Shown here: one piece after another, positions 25,562-36,990 of the stretch | Layout: every line of letters begins with the position of its first letter | How positions within the stretch are numbered: the stretch's first letter is position 1 | From: Dreissena polymorpha | Lineage: Eukaryota; Mollusca; Bivalvia; Myida; Dreissenidae | Direction: 5' to 3' | Length of the DNA: 64,000 nucleotides | NCBI RefSeq assembly: GCF_020536995.1 | Contig: NC_068362.1 | Coordinates: forward strand, 101,518,189 to 101,582,188 | The notes under the pieces: generated by a model | What the model was told of the DNA's origin: nothing | The model's input: only the letters and a program-made list of their open reading frames with translations | The model's database searches: none | Program-made: the position numbers and the translations under genes

Positions 25562-26280
25562 ACTTTGTAACGAAATTAACTTGGAAACTATTGGCACAAG
25601 AAGGTCCAAACACAAACTCATTTTTTTCTATAAAATGGCCAACTGTCTTAGTCCTGGATATTTGTCCTCGCTGTCTCCACACTCAGTTGGCGAGCGATCT
25701 TACGTAATTCATCCCACTTAGATGGTGCTCGGACTTTGGACTTCTCTGTAATGACATTCCTTCTTGCCCTCAACAATTGGTGCTTGAAATTTACTTCCAG
25801 ACGAAGCAAAGCTTGTTGATTACATATCTGATTTTAAAAAGGCCCTGGATCTTAACAAACCTCGTAGTAATCATTTGCTATATTATGGTAAGCGAAGACA
25901 ACAAGTGCTGCACACACGTCTAAGAACAAACTGTAGTTCTCTTAATAAACACTTATTTAATAAAAATCTTGTCCCATCGCCAATTTGTCAATGCGCAAAA
26001 ATAGAGGACACTACTCACTTTTTACTGGTATGTCCATTATATGCAGCTATAAGATAAGTTTAGTAAGAACTATAGATCAATACACGGATATATCACTCCG
26101 CACATTACTGTATGGAGATGATAATCTTTCCATCAGAGATAATTTGGCAACGTGTGATGCAGTCCATAGTTTCATTGAAGGCTCGGGAAGGTTCAGGGTG
26201 GTTCTCTATGTTTCAACATTTTTCTTACAAACGCTGTCTTTGATTATAATTACACCAGCAATACATTTTTTCTAAATAGA
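25562..26280 (+). pseudogene. LINE (non-LTR retrotransposon) 3' end, 5'-truncated and broken
   Basis: Several frames carry the C-terminal part of a mollusc-type LINE reverse transcriptase: KHKLIFFYKMANCLSPGYL, then a PHSVGERSY stretch, then DFKKALDLNKPRSNHLLYY, then LHTRLRTNCSSLNKHLF, then a CQCAKIEDTTHFLLVCPLY zinc-knuckle-like end. The reading frame shifts at least once between the second and third blocks (about 25,690-25,800) and ends in TAA just after the knuckle. The catalytic RT and endonuclease domains are missing. Confidence 0.75.
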
Positions 26281-26519
26281 TTCTTTCAATATCTTTAAAC
26301 AGCTTTGATTCCAATCATACTCACAAACTTGTTTAAAATCGAATGATTATTCAAATGTTTTGTGTTTACAATGTAAATACCGTCACTATGTTTGTAAATA
26401 TACTACAGAGGAAAGGAACCCTATTAGCCCAGCTATCGTTCCAATCCTATAAACTTTAGATGCTTGTAACTTATGCTGTAAACCCATTCTTGGATAAATA
26501 TGTTTAAACAAACTCTCTA

Positions 26520-26780
26520 AACGTCACATTTATTGCCCGATCTTCACGAAACTTTGTCAGAGGATTTGCCCCTATGATATCTAGGACGAGTACGAAAATG
26601 GTTCAAGTTTCTTGAAAAATATGGCCTCCAGGGGGCAGGACATGTTTCATTTAATACATTTATAGTTCACTCGTCATGAAACCTGGTAAGAACATTTGTT
26701 TAAAGGATATCTTGGGCTGCACAGAACTGTTCCTTTGTTTGTCAGGTGAGCGACTTTTTAGGCCCTCTTGTGTTTTTTTT
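26520..26780 (-). repeat. dispersed bivalve-type repeat ending in the ACAAGAGGGCC module
   Basis: Read on the minus strand it starts with 'acaagagggcct' and continues with 'gtcgctcacctgacaaacaa'. I recall this start from very abundant bivalve repeats. The module at 59,730 starts the same way in the opposite orientation. Confidence 0.55.
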
Positions 26781-26954
26781 ACCAGCCTAAGAGAAAGGGA
26801 TATGCAAAATAGTGCAGCACCTTACTATTTAAAAATGGTGCCATAACTCCTTCAAACAGCGAGTGTAAACAGTTTTTATTTTTTATTTATATATTTTGTG
26901 TGTACAAAGATGTTATATATTACAAACTTAATTGGATACCGTCACTTACCTAGA

Positions 26955-27425
26955 AAATGGATGAAAACTGTGACCTCTACTGTCTACACAAACAAATTGT
27001 TGACGGTTTTTCTATTATTTGACCTAGTGACCTAGTTGTTGACCTCAGATGACCCAAATACAATTCCAACCCAGATTTCATCAAGATATACATTCTGACC
27101 AAATTTCATAAAGATTGGATGAAAACTGCGACCTCTATTGTCTACACAAGTTTTTTCTATTATTTGACCTAGTTTTTGACCCAGTGACCTAGATTTTGAC
27201 CCCAGATGACCCAAATACAATCCCAACCCAGATTTTATCAAGATAAACATTCTGACCAAATGTCATAAAGATTGGATGAAAGCTGTGACCTCAACTGTCT
27301 ACACAAGGTTTTTCTACTATTTGACCTAGTTTTTGACTTAGTGACCTAGTTTTTGACCCCAGATGACACAAATACAATCCCAACCCAGATTTCATCAAGA
27401 TAAACATTCTGACCAAATTTCAAAT
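26955..27425. repeat. tandem repeat, about 158-bp unit, about 3 copies
   Basis: Units are marked by 'ggatgaaaactgtgacctct' at about 26,959, 27,117 and 27,274. Each holds 'tttgacctagtttttgaccc' and 'catcaagataaacattctga'. A minus-strand open frame through it repeats MKFGQNVYLDEIW-like peptides because of the periodicity; it is not a gene. Confidence 0.85.
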
Positions 27426-27441
27426 AAGGATATTATTTTAT

Positions 27442-28048
27442 GTTTGAAATTATTATTGCGTATTAGCCATCGATATGCAAAATGAACTTGAATGCACATA
27501 AGCACAGATTTATTTAATTTTTAACTTAAGTTAAATATTTAACCAGTTTGCACGTATTAAACTAAAGAACTTAAGTGCTGCATTGGCCTTGCAAGTCGGT
27601 GTACGTTCGACATCTGGTTCTTTTTGTTCTATATAATTCCATTGAAACTGACCATGAATCGCCTTATTACAGCTGGTAAATTATTGTGCATTACTATATG
27701 ACGTTTGTCGGGGATAGGTGTTCTAAAAAATGTATATGTTGCCGATAATACATTAACCCTATTGTTACACGGGTATTAACGAGTACGATAATGTTTTCTG
27801 GATTCCTTTTGAGGATCTTAACATTGCTATGACCAATGAATCCTGAAACAGAATAAAAGTGATAGAATAGCTGCATCTGCTTGAGTTAAATATACTACTA
27901 TGGGCTACGCATTACGCGCTATCCGAGATCGGGTACGATAATTATTTATCGATGTCATGATGCTTTGATGGATGCATTTGTAAGACAGTCAAAACATTGA
28001 TCAATACTAATGTGAAACGAAATAACACATCACAAGTTCATACGACAA
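27442..28048. repeat. duplicated intergenic block A, copy 1
   Basis: It aligns, with clear divergence, to about 63,060-63,665. Shared landmarks are 'ccatcgatatgcaaaatgaa', a 'cttaagt' core, 'ggctacgcatt' / 'gtgttacgcatt' and 'agatcggrtacgataa'. It holds no gene. Confidence 0.75.
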
Positions 28049-29009
28049 TATCAGTAAGTAAAACTCCATCTGCTAGAGCAGTATTGCATTGTATTATATT
28101 CAATGTGTTGGTCCTTTGTTGAAGGCAATTGACCAATTGCCATAAACAGTACGAAACAGCACAATTCGACAACATACACACACAGAAAAATTAAACTAGG
28201 GTCTCTGCCTTGAAACGGTAAATGCAAAACAGTTGGGGTTTAAACTGGTTTCAGAGCGCTCATCCTCACACTTTGACCAGCAATATTAATTATACAAATA
28301 CGTGTTAATAAAATTTATCCTCATAGCATTGCAGCTCAAATTAAACAATAATAAAGTGAATTAACACGCATTCAATTTAATAACCGTTTAAGTAATCAAG
28401 TGTAGGAAGGGAACCAGAGCAACAGAGTTACAACTTTTTGCGGAACGATTAAATGAAAATACGAACAAGTGTAAACTATATCCTTTCTTGTTACAAAAAG
28501 CTTTTAGAATATAGCATCATATAGTTAATAGTTCTGATCATCATCGTCCAAACACAGGAAGAAGCAGCAATAATGGGTGTTAAAGATCCATATTACACAG
28601 CTTGTTTGTTTATGTGACTGCTAAAACATAAATCCAACAAAAACTCCCGTACGATAAAAACATATTAATATAGTTTAACGATAAAAACCCGATGACCTAT
28701 GCATGTACCAACAACATTGGAATTGGAGCGGATGACGTAATTTAGAAGCGATGACACGATGATGTCACCAGAAACAAAATTTAATATAATTAAAGGAGCA
28801 GTACTTAAACATAGAAAAAACATTAGTAAAGAAGCAGTACTGTAAAATCGAATTACCAATAGAACCAACTGTGTTTATTGAATATTTTAGAATCAAACAT
28901 ATAAAATGGCCATTACATTAATAATAATTTAACATGTTAAGTAAAAAAAGATATAGTAAATCGAAAACCAACAAGCATGTGTTTTTTCAGTACCTTAGCA
29001 TCATATTCT
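28049..29009. other. AT-rich stretch, nothing recognised
   Basis: No gene, repeat or RNA is recognised. The minus-strand frame at 28,665-28,868 is low in protein-like features. Confidence 0.6.
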
Positions 29010-29700
29010 TTTGATAAAAAACGGCCACCGGAAAAACTTTGCGAAACCGAAATTTCGCAAACTTAAGTACCCTTTTTCTTGAAGGTTTGCTTATTTGTGA
29101 TAACGTATAAGATAAAAGTCTAACTTGTGATTAATAATTGGTTATTTTTGCTTGTTAAATGCGTTTTCTTCACAATGAACTTTATTTGCAAAGTTGGGGT
29201 TCCCATGGGATTTTTGTAATATCCCATGGGATTTTTCATTATCCCATGGGAATTTTGGTTTCTCCCATGGGATTTTTCTCCAGCTTTTTTTATGGGAGAA
29301 AAAATCCCATGGGATTTTCAAAAACATAAAACACGTTCGTTTGTGCTTAGGTATCGATTTTAAGCATTGTTAAAGCATTTGTGCTTATTTTCGTTCAATT
29401 TACTTTGATAGAAAAAAAATCCCATTTTTTTATGGGAAAAAAAATCCCATGGGATTTTTTTCTGATTTTTAGAGATTTATTCATGTAACCTTCAGAAACA
29501 CTACCTTTTAACAAATGATGAGCATTTCTCGCGATTTCAACGCGTTATATCGTGTTTTAAAATAATAAAAAAATCCCATGGGATTTTTTTGTCCCATGGG
29601 ATTTTTTTGTCCCATGGGATTTTTTTTCCCATGGGAATTTTTTTCCAATGGGATTTTTTTTAAGGTATAAGTTTCTAAAAGCTATATAATAATAATAATT

Positions 29701-29753
<53 letters not shown>

Positions 29754-29760
29754 CGTGCTC
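29010..29760 (+). repeat. element with clustered TCCCATGGGA palindromes, copy 1
   Basis: One end is marked by 'ggccaccggaaaaactttgc' and the palindrome 'gcgaaaccgaaatttcgc'. Then come ten perfect CCCATGGG palindromes within A/T tracts, in three blocks near 29,205-29,320, 29,450 and 29,575-29,640. An (AAT)n microsatellite at about 29,687-29,752 closes it. An inverted copy of the same plan lies at 48,790-49,580. The open frame in it reads SHGI, PWDF and MGFF peptides only because of the repeats. Confidence 0.8.
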
Positions 29761-30264
29761 AATATGATGAATTTGTACTTTTAAGCGACTAACATTTTTA
29801 TTCGAGCCGATCGTCGAGTCCGAATGGTGAGTATAAGAGCAATTTACCAGTACAAATAAATCTCACTTGTGAAGAGAACGCTACCGTACTATAAAATAAT
29901 CTTGATAATAAGTCATATCATTTCTCGACAGAAAATGAAAACAGTATCCATATTGATGTCAGCAATGTCCCCTGCTATGATAAATATTGACAAAATGAAA
30001 AACCTTGACAATAATTCCGTGTCGAATACGCATTAGATTATAGCAATCAAATTCATATAAGCATTGATAAGATAATTTGCGAAAATGGGTCTTATGTCAA
30101 ATACGGCAAGCGTAGCTCCATTCCATAATGTCCGGTATTAGGTCACGTCAAGTTTCGTGGTCGAATTATAGCATAATAATCATTTTCACATTACGCGAAT
30201 CATATGAGTTTCCCTACATATATTGTGTTAAAATTTATGTTACACTAATGTGCGATGATGAAAA

Positions 30265-31120
30265 GGGGATTTCGGTAATTCTACATTCGCCCGCCTAGTA
30301 CCGAAATCCCCATATTTACGCCTTAAAGGGTCAATAGGTCATCGGTATGAATGGTTTTTGACTTCACATGAATGTTAAGGTGCAAAAAAATGATATTAAT
30401 TTTAATTATTAAGCACTCTTGACAGCATTAAGTTGCCTCTCAGTGGGAATTTCGGTAATTCTACACTAGAACTTAAACGCGCGCCGGTACCGAAATCCTG
30501 CTGTACAAACCTTCAAGTGTCAACAAAATTATTATAGTGTTTTTTTTCATTAGCAACCAGTGACATGTATTATCTCCCATTCGGTTACTTCTTTTGGAAA
30601 ATAATTAGCGGGGATTTCGGTACTGCTACATTCGTACGCCCAGAGCCGAAATCACCCATGTTTACGCCAATCTCCCATATTACGCCTTAAAGGGTCTATA
30701 TGTCATTATGTTTGGGTTTTGGCTTTGCATTAATGTTGATTTGTACACAATCATATTAGTGTTAATCATTTAAACACTCTTATCAGAATATTTTTTCCAT
30801 TATTAAATAGTTTATTAATGTGAAAAATGTGTAAACGAATGTAAAAAAGGTAAAATGTACATTTAAAACATTGGTTACACAAAAGTATATGTAAATATAA
30901 CATGACATAGTAATAATAAGTCTTCAGAAAGTATTTTCCAAACAAATCTGATGAAACAAATGATATCGTACTACCTTATTTACAATATGCTATACACTTT
31001 TGCAATTTAGTTATCAATGTTTAATCAAAGCATAAATCAGGATAATATGTTGCCTCTTAGCGGGGATTTCGGTAATTCTTAACAAGCACATAAACCCGCG
31101 CCGGTACCGAAATCCCCGCT
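30265..31120. repeat. array of four GGGATTTCGGTA hairpins
   Basis: Inverted pairs ggggatttcggta / taccgaaatcccc lie at 30,265-30,311 (13-bp stem, 21-nt loop), 30,445-30,498 (one arm changed), 30,610-30,657 (imperfect) and 31,059-31,120 (16-bp stem). Two kinds of unit alternate: one is followed by 'acgccttaaagggtc', the other is preceded by 'gttgcctct' and followed by 'gtacaaaccttcaagtgt'. A lone half unit lies at about 33,340-33,360. Confidence 0.85.
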
Positions 31121-31211
31121 GTACAAACCTTCAAGTGTAAAAAAATACTGATTTAGGTTTAAATAAAGGGAACAATAGTATTTTTGGCCACCAAAAAGCA
31201 CTTCCGCGTCA

Positions 31212-31771
31212 ACAAAACGATTGAAATTATGTCAGAAACCCAGCTTTTCATTGTATATATTGCAATACACCATCGGCCGCCGAGAGCGGAATACTGCGCT
31301 TGGCCGCTAAACAATGTGGATTGCATCAAATTAAATGTCAATTTTCGATTTTATTACAAAAATAAACACTGCCTTTTTATAAATATGTCAAGCACGTACA
31401 CTTAACAAAAAAATCGATATATCTTTATGTAATGTAGAAAAGTAAAGCGCTTTATATATAACAATGTTTTATAATGTTTCTCTGGTTGAGAAAAAAAAAC
31501 TAAACAAAACCATGTAGAACATATATGTTTTCATAATTAAAAAAAAATATTTAATGATGCACGTGATGTTTTATAATTGATATAAGTTCACGTGTCATTG
31601 AACGAGTTAAGGGAGAGATGCGAATTAAATTACACATAATTAAAAAATGATACTATACTGTCAGCTTGATTTATAAATTGTGTTCCATCGCGCCAATATA
31701 TTCATTGTTCCATGAAATTGTGTATAAAAGCAAAACGATTGAAATTATGTCAGAAATCCTGCTTTTCACAT
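31212..31771. repeat. pair of short direct repeats plus a GC-rich hairpin
   Basis: 'aaaacgattgaaattatgtc' followed by 'agaaaycc.gcttttca' occurs at about 31,214-31,250 and 31,732-31,771. Between them, at 31,268-31,310, is a hairpin-like CGGCCGCCGAGAGCGG..CGCTTGGCCGCT sequence, related in inverted form to 42,015-42,060. The rest of 31,121-32,345 is AT-rich and shows nothing else. Confidence 0.6.
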
Positions 31772-32345
31772 GAAATGATCTTTAACACTTTATTTAGTCC
31801 AATCAGGTAATTAATAATAATAGGGGAAGTCTATACTGTGTATTAGAAACTTGTTGTGGTGATCCCTATCTTATCCGCTCAATACACATCCACCTGGCTA
31901 CTGTACAAAAAAAATTAGATTTACTTCCAAAATAACTGATTTCATTAATTGCTAACTTGTTGTCTACATTTTAAATTAACAACGATAATGGATCAACATC
32001 ACCGTTGCACAATTATTAAGTTCACAGTAATCTGTACTTTAAATAGATAGCCTAATTAAAGACGGTGCTAATAAAGAACAAAGCGTGAATGTGGATATTA
32101 AGAAATTAGATCCTTTTTTGCATGACACTGGCAGTATATCATTTTATCTTATATAAATAAGCCACATTTAAGACATGGATACAATTAAAATAAGACACAT
32201 TTGCATCTTTCATTTCTTGAAAAAAAAATAAGCACGCAGTCACATATAAATAAGATATATTGAAGACACAGAAAAAAATAAATAAAACACATTTGCATCT
32301 TTCACTAAATTTTCTTAAAAAAACATGTGAAACTGAAGAAAAACA

Positions 32346-32570
32346 TTTATTACTGACACATTATTCTAAAAGTCGACTGACAACTTAAGTTCAAAGAGGG
32401 ATTTACAATTAAATAAGATCCATTTTCGCATGATGCTGGTTGTAGAGCAAGCAATACATTTCTTACTGACACATTATTCTAAAAGTCGACAGGCAACATA
32501 AATTCAAAGAGGGAACCACAATTAAATAAGATCAATTTTCGCATGATACTGGTTGTATAGCAAGTAGTCA
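32346..32570. repeat. 113-bp tandem repeat, two copies
   Basis: 'ttactgacacattattctaa' begins each unit (32,350 and 32,463) and each ends with 'ccattttcgcatgatgctgg' or a close variant. The motif 'ccattttcgcatga' also occurs in the repeat at 48,440, so the tandem unit derives from a dispersed family. Confidence 0.85.
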
Positions 32571-32738
32571 CATATTAATTACAGCTTGCATTAGTTGCAA
32601 TAATTTTGTTAAGTGCGCGTGCTTCTAAACGTTGCGTTAAGCGAGAATGTTGTCATTTTGTTAGTTTTATATTTTGGTATTATGTATGATTATTGCTTGT
32701 TTTGAATTTGAAATAAACGTTTTCTGGCAAATAAGCAT

Positions 32739-33313
32739 CGTCTTAATTTTAATACAAATAATGAACATTTGACATACAAAATGTCCAATAACATACCGGC
32801 AATAACATTATATATATGTTAATTTCTGTGCATGTTTATACCGAAATTATAGCCGACATCGGCAGTTAGGGAAATTTAGTGACACACTTTAACACATCAA
32901 ACATGCATGATAGTTCTTTTTTCATATGATATTCCCCTGGTTGCTTACCGGTGTATTGGTGCAGTTGATAACCCCGCCGGGACTACAGTAGGGTGCTAAT
33001 ACACACGTGTATCGTGTTCAATACAATCGTCTTAATTTTAATACAAATAATGAACATTTGACATACAAAATGTCCAATAACATATCGGCATTAACATTAT
33101 ATATATGTTAATTTCTTTGCATGTTTATACCGAAATTATAGCCGACATCGGCAGTCAGGGAAATTTTGTGACACACTTTAACAAATCAAACATGCATGAT
33201 AGTTCTTTTTTCATATGATATTCCCCTGGTTGCTTACCGGTGTATTGGTGCAGTTGATAACCCCGCCGGGACTACAGTAGGGTGCTAATACACACGTGTA
33301 TCGTGTTCAATAC
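32739..33313. repeat. 289-bp tandem duplication, two nearly identical copies
   Basis: 'cgtcttaattttaatacaaa' begins at 32,739 and again at 33,028. Both copies end in 'cgtgtatcgtgttcaatac'. I count only a handful of differences, so the duplication is young. No gene is recognised in the unit. Confidence 0.9.
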
Positions 33314-33364
33314 CCGATCCATGCTACAACGTGTAAGAACGGGAATTTCGGTAATTCTAACTTT

Positions 33365-34155
33365 TTAAGCTTGCGCACCTCTAATGGGCACATATCCAAA
33401 TATAATTTAATTAATTATTTTCCTAATCAGCATCATTTCACTAAACTACATGCAAATTTGTAGGTAGCTTTCCATGCTTAAAAAAAAATAAACCGATTTT
33501 TTCAAAACCACCCTCACGCTCGGCTTTTGTCCAGTTTATTTTCACCCCTGGGGTATATAAAAGTTCCATAATTCATTCAAATTTCCAAATATGGGCATGC
33601 AGTTGGTGTGTACAGATGCAGTAAAGGTGTTTAAAGTTTAAACAAGATGAAATAAGTATTCTTTTACAGACATTTATTTTTTACAAATTTTAATCTATGG
33701 AATAGCGCCATGAAATGTAAGTGATTTCAGCCAAGTAAAAATTGGGTCGGTTAAAAACAAAGTGTCATAAAATTCAAAATAGTATCATTTAAGTTATATT
33801 TTAAATTAAGTTTTTATAGAAACACTATATACAGCAAAAATACCAAAAAATAGACAGATTTACCGTTTACTTTTTGAAATAAAAATAAAAATGCAACATG
33901 CATCATTCGTATTTTCAGCAGTAAATTAATCAATTTAGCCATAACGTTGTTTTAATTTTAAAATTGAAGGATGTGCATACAATTTTCAACATATTTAACA
34001 ATAAACATAGCTTATGTGCTATATTAAATCAAATTACGTTAGAAAAGAAATAAAACGCGTCGCAAAAAGTATTCGATGTCGGCAGGAATCGAACCTGCGC
34101 GGGAAAATCCCAAAAGATTTCAATTTCATCGCCTTACCCACTCGGCCACGACAAC
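33365..34155 (-). repeat. third, partial copy of the palindrome arm together with its tRNA-Ser-like flank
   Basis: Read on the minus strand it runs tRNA-like sequence, shared flank ('gcgacgcgttttatttcttt'), then arm sequence equivalent to about 17,953-18,580, ending near 'ggtgcgc'. Relative to the left arm it lacks about 415 bases (17,538-17,953), joining 'tgttaaata' straight to 'tgttg'. It is more diverged from the arms than they are from each other. Confidence 0.85.
34074..34155 (-). tRNA. tRNA-Ser-like, anticodon TGA, probably a pseudogene
   Basis: 82 bases with GGCCGAGTGGGTAAGGC and a B box GGTTCGATTCC. The loop ATTGAAA gives anticodon TGA. The anticodon stem pairs poorly (A-C and T-T mismatches, one G-T), and the acceptor stem has one mismatch. 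It shares flanks with 17,374-17,455, so both descend from one copy although their anticodons differ. Confidence 0.55.
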
Positions 34156-35779
34156 TTTACATCTGTGTAACCTTAAATTAGATATATATAAGTAAACAGG
34201 TAAAAAGGCTCGCTCGATCTTTGAAGAAATCGCGAAATCGTATTTTTCAGATGATAATTCGATCAAAGTCAATATTTATAGTGAAAATAATGTAATCTAA
34301 ATGAATAAGTTAAACATATATCAAAATTCGAAGTTTGAAAAAAATAAAATGCATCTCTCGGAAATAAGCGATCATTGAAGATCGGCAATGGCTTATGTAT
34401 GAAGTGAAAGGACAGTTGAAAGTTTCCATTTTGCACGTTAATGATTCTGATAATATGGTGACAAAGGCAGCAGTCCTATGCAGTATTGTGTTTGACCGGA
34501 GAGTAGCGTGATCTGTGTCGGTGTTGGGCGCTCTGAGGGCGCAATCCGGCTACATAGGTACATAGAAACCTCTTGTGGCTATAGTCCATGGATCGGGTTC
34601 GGCAGACAGGGAACATGTAAATTTTTATATGTATGTTTTATATCTTAATTACCTAAACGTATATTTATCCTGGTTACTTATTTACTGAGGTATGAGTTAG
34701 TCGCAATGATTGTAGATACGTTGTACTATATTTAGTAAGTATTTGGAGGACGAGTGGCACGGGCACGCGCTTTATTATCACTTATGCAAGGAACGCGTTT
34801 TGTTTATATACGTATTTTTGATATTCCGATAGGCTTAAGGGAGGTAACTTATTCAAGTAAAACGCGATATTTTTTGCAATGCCTTTTTATAACTCTTGTT
34901 TAATTAATTACATACGAATATACAGCTAAATTTAAGATGATTTTTACCAGAAAAAAATTTCGGAGAAAGATATATTGAGATTTTGATATTCCATAGAATG
35001 CGAGTCTCCATAAATATTTTCTATTGCAGGGGAGGTAATTTAAATTTTTTAAAGTCTCCGAATTGGTCTTTGTTGTATCTATTTACGTTTATTTTCAAGC
35101 TTATGGCGATTAAAAAATTAATTATTATTAGTATATGCTCACATGGATATTGGTACGGATATATCGTGTTCATATAACTGTTACTACATCCATTTCATTC
35201 ATCATTCAGGTCGGGCTACACAAATCTCGTGAAGAGGCCAGTAGGACCTGTAAACAAACTCTCATACACACACTCTTCACTCATTGTGGCGCTCTCGCAT
35301 GTCTGAGGCGATATATAAGATCGATGTCATGTATAATACTGTATTCGCTGGTATTTTCGGTTGATCTGTTTGATTGCTTAGGACGCAATGAATATAGTGT
35401 ATTTATATTTAATCGAAGTGAGCTCATTGTTGTTTCTGGTGGTATTCAATTTCTGGTAATAGTTTCGCGATTAAAGACGTCGGTTTTCGGTTAGGTGTGG
35501 AATGTTCTTATTTGTTAATGTGCCAAGTGCTTAAAGGAGGTTTATCGCACTTTATTAGTCGGCGTTTTAAGAAAATGGGTAATAAATGCAAATCAGTAGG
35601 TGCTTAGAAGACTTAAGTACGGCAAGAACCACAACTCACTCTGCTAGGAACGATTACCACTGCCTGTCTGCAGCAGACGACAAATGATTCTGCTCTAGCA
35701 GTGAATGTATATACCAGCTTGTAAACGCCATTGGCCAGTCTAGTGTTTATCATTAAAATATGCACATATTGGCTGCTTT
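34156..35779. other. AT-rich stretch without a recognised gene
   Basis: The 119-codon plus frame at 35,135-35,494 has no family I recognise and begins in very AT-rich sequence. I do not call it a gene. The rest shows no repeat I can name. Confidence 0.5.
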
Positions 35780-35890
35780 CATGGAAAACGAGGCTTAATG
35801 CACGTCAAATAAGATTAGCCTGTGCACAATGATAAGCATATGCAATGCGAACAAGCTAATCAAGGACGACAACAGCGAACAACTAAAGTG
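35780..35890. repeat. diverged copy of a bivalve hairpin repeat
   Basis: 'aaacgaggcttaatgcacgt' and 'agattagcctgtgca' are followed by 'aagctaatcaaggacgac', an imperfect inverted repeat. I recall this module (GCTTAATGCATGTGCGTAA..AGATTAGCCTGTGCA) as very abundant in bivalve genomes. Confidence 0.6.
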
Positions 35891-36548
35891 CCTTCAGCGC
35901 TTTGATTTATAATATACATTATGTCCTATGTTATATGGCGTATAGCTACTAATATATGTGTGTATAAAATATGTTAACCGTCTTTATTTTTTAAATAAAT
36001 GAAATCATACTGAAACTCTACGAATTGAGGATTTACATGTTTTTATGAGCTGTCAAAGATTATTACAAACAACAATTATTATCTTTTTTAATGCAGACAC
36101 TTTAAAAGACTGTGGGTGCGGACCCAGGATCCTGCGATAAATCAAACGGAAAGGTACTTTAGGTACTTAAGCTACGTTGAAGAAACTCGGACATTGTTGA
36201 CGCCCTGTCTTCAATAAATACTGTTTTTGAGTGAGGTTAAACTTACAAATGTATTTGTTAGCCAATTGACGTGTATCGTGGTATTTTGAAATTATTTTTA
36301 AAATAACTGGGCTAAGCATTGGTTTCGGTAGAAAAGTACTGCAACAATTTCGCTAGATTTGAACACATTTTAACACTCCGCATTATGATATTTTGATTCA
36401 ATTTTTCATATTTATACCAAGTGAGTTTTCATTTGACCGCCTTGCGGATACAGATCCATTAGCATGTGCTTGTGTATTATAATAACAATTAATGAGTTAA
36501 TTTACTACTTACAGTATCGTTATTTCCATCAACATCATCGTTATCAAC
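35891..36548. other. AT-rich stretch, nothing firm
   Basis: A possible acceptor (atgcag) at about 36,095 is followed by 32 bases that could read DTLKDCGCGP, and an AATAAA lies near 36,213. I found no matching upstream exon, so no gene is called. Confidence 0.4.
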
Positions 36549-36610
36549 GTTATCATGATCATCATCATCAACATAATCATCATCTCATCATTATCATCAT
36601 CATCATCATT

Positions 36611-36697
<87 letters not shown>

Positions 36698-36990
36698 GTC
36701 ATCATCATCGTCATCATCATCATCATCATCATCATCATCGTCGTCGTTGTCGTCGTCGTCGTCGTCGTCGTCGTCGCCCTCGTCCTCGTCCTGCTCCTCC
36801 GTCTCCACCGCAACATCAGCAGCAACATCGTCATCAGCAACAGCAGCAGCATTATCGTCACTATCACCAACAACATCGTTATGGTCGTCATCGTCGTGAT
36901 CATCATCATCAGTGTCATCATCATCATCATCATCGTCATTGTTATCTTCGTTTTTCTCCTCCTCGTCGTCGTCATCGTCATCATCGTCGT
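36549..36990. repeat. (ATC)n / (GTC)n trinucleotide microsatellite
   Basis: About 440 bases dominated by TCA/TCG triplets. It yields long open frames on both strands (poly-Ser and poly-Ile/Val on plus; poly-Asp and poly-Met on minus), a sign of repeat rather than gene. Confidence 0.95.

Noticed and set aside
33230-33320. tRNA-like signals (tggtgcagttga; gtgttcaatac) in the 289-bp tandem unit
   Set aside because: A- and B-box matches are weak and spaced too far apart for a tRNA or typical SINE head.
34380-34620. Possible transposase remnant (VTKAAVLCSIVFDRR)
   Set aside because: Only a short stretch resembles the end of DDE transposases, no catalytic motif is visible, and it has stops.
34983-35494. 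Possible gene around a 119-codon plus frame
   Set aside because: No recognisable family, no clear splice partners and an AT-rich N-terminal part; length alone is not enough.
36090-36220. Possible terminal exon reading DTLKDCGCGP with a nearby AATAAA
   Set aside because: No upstream exon with a compatible donor was found, and the match is too short to call.
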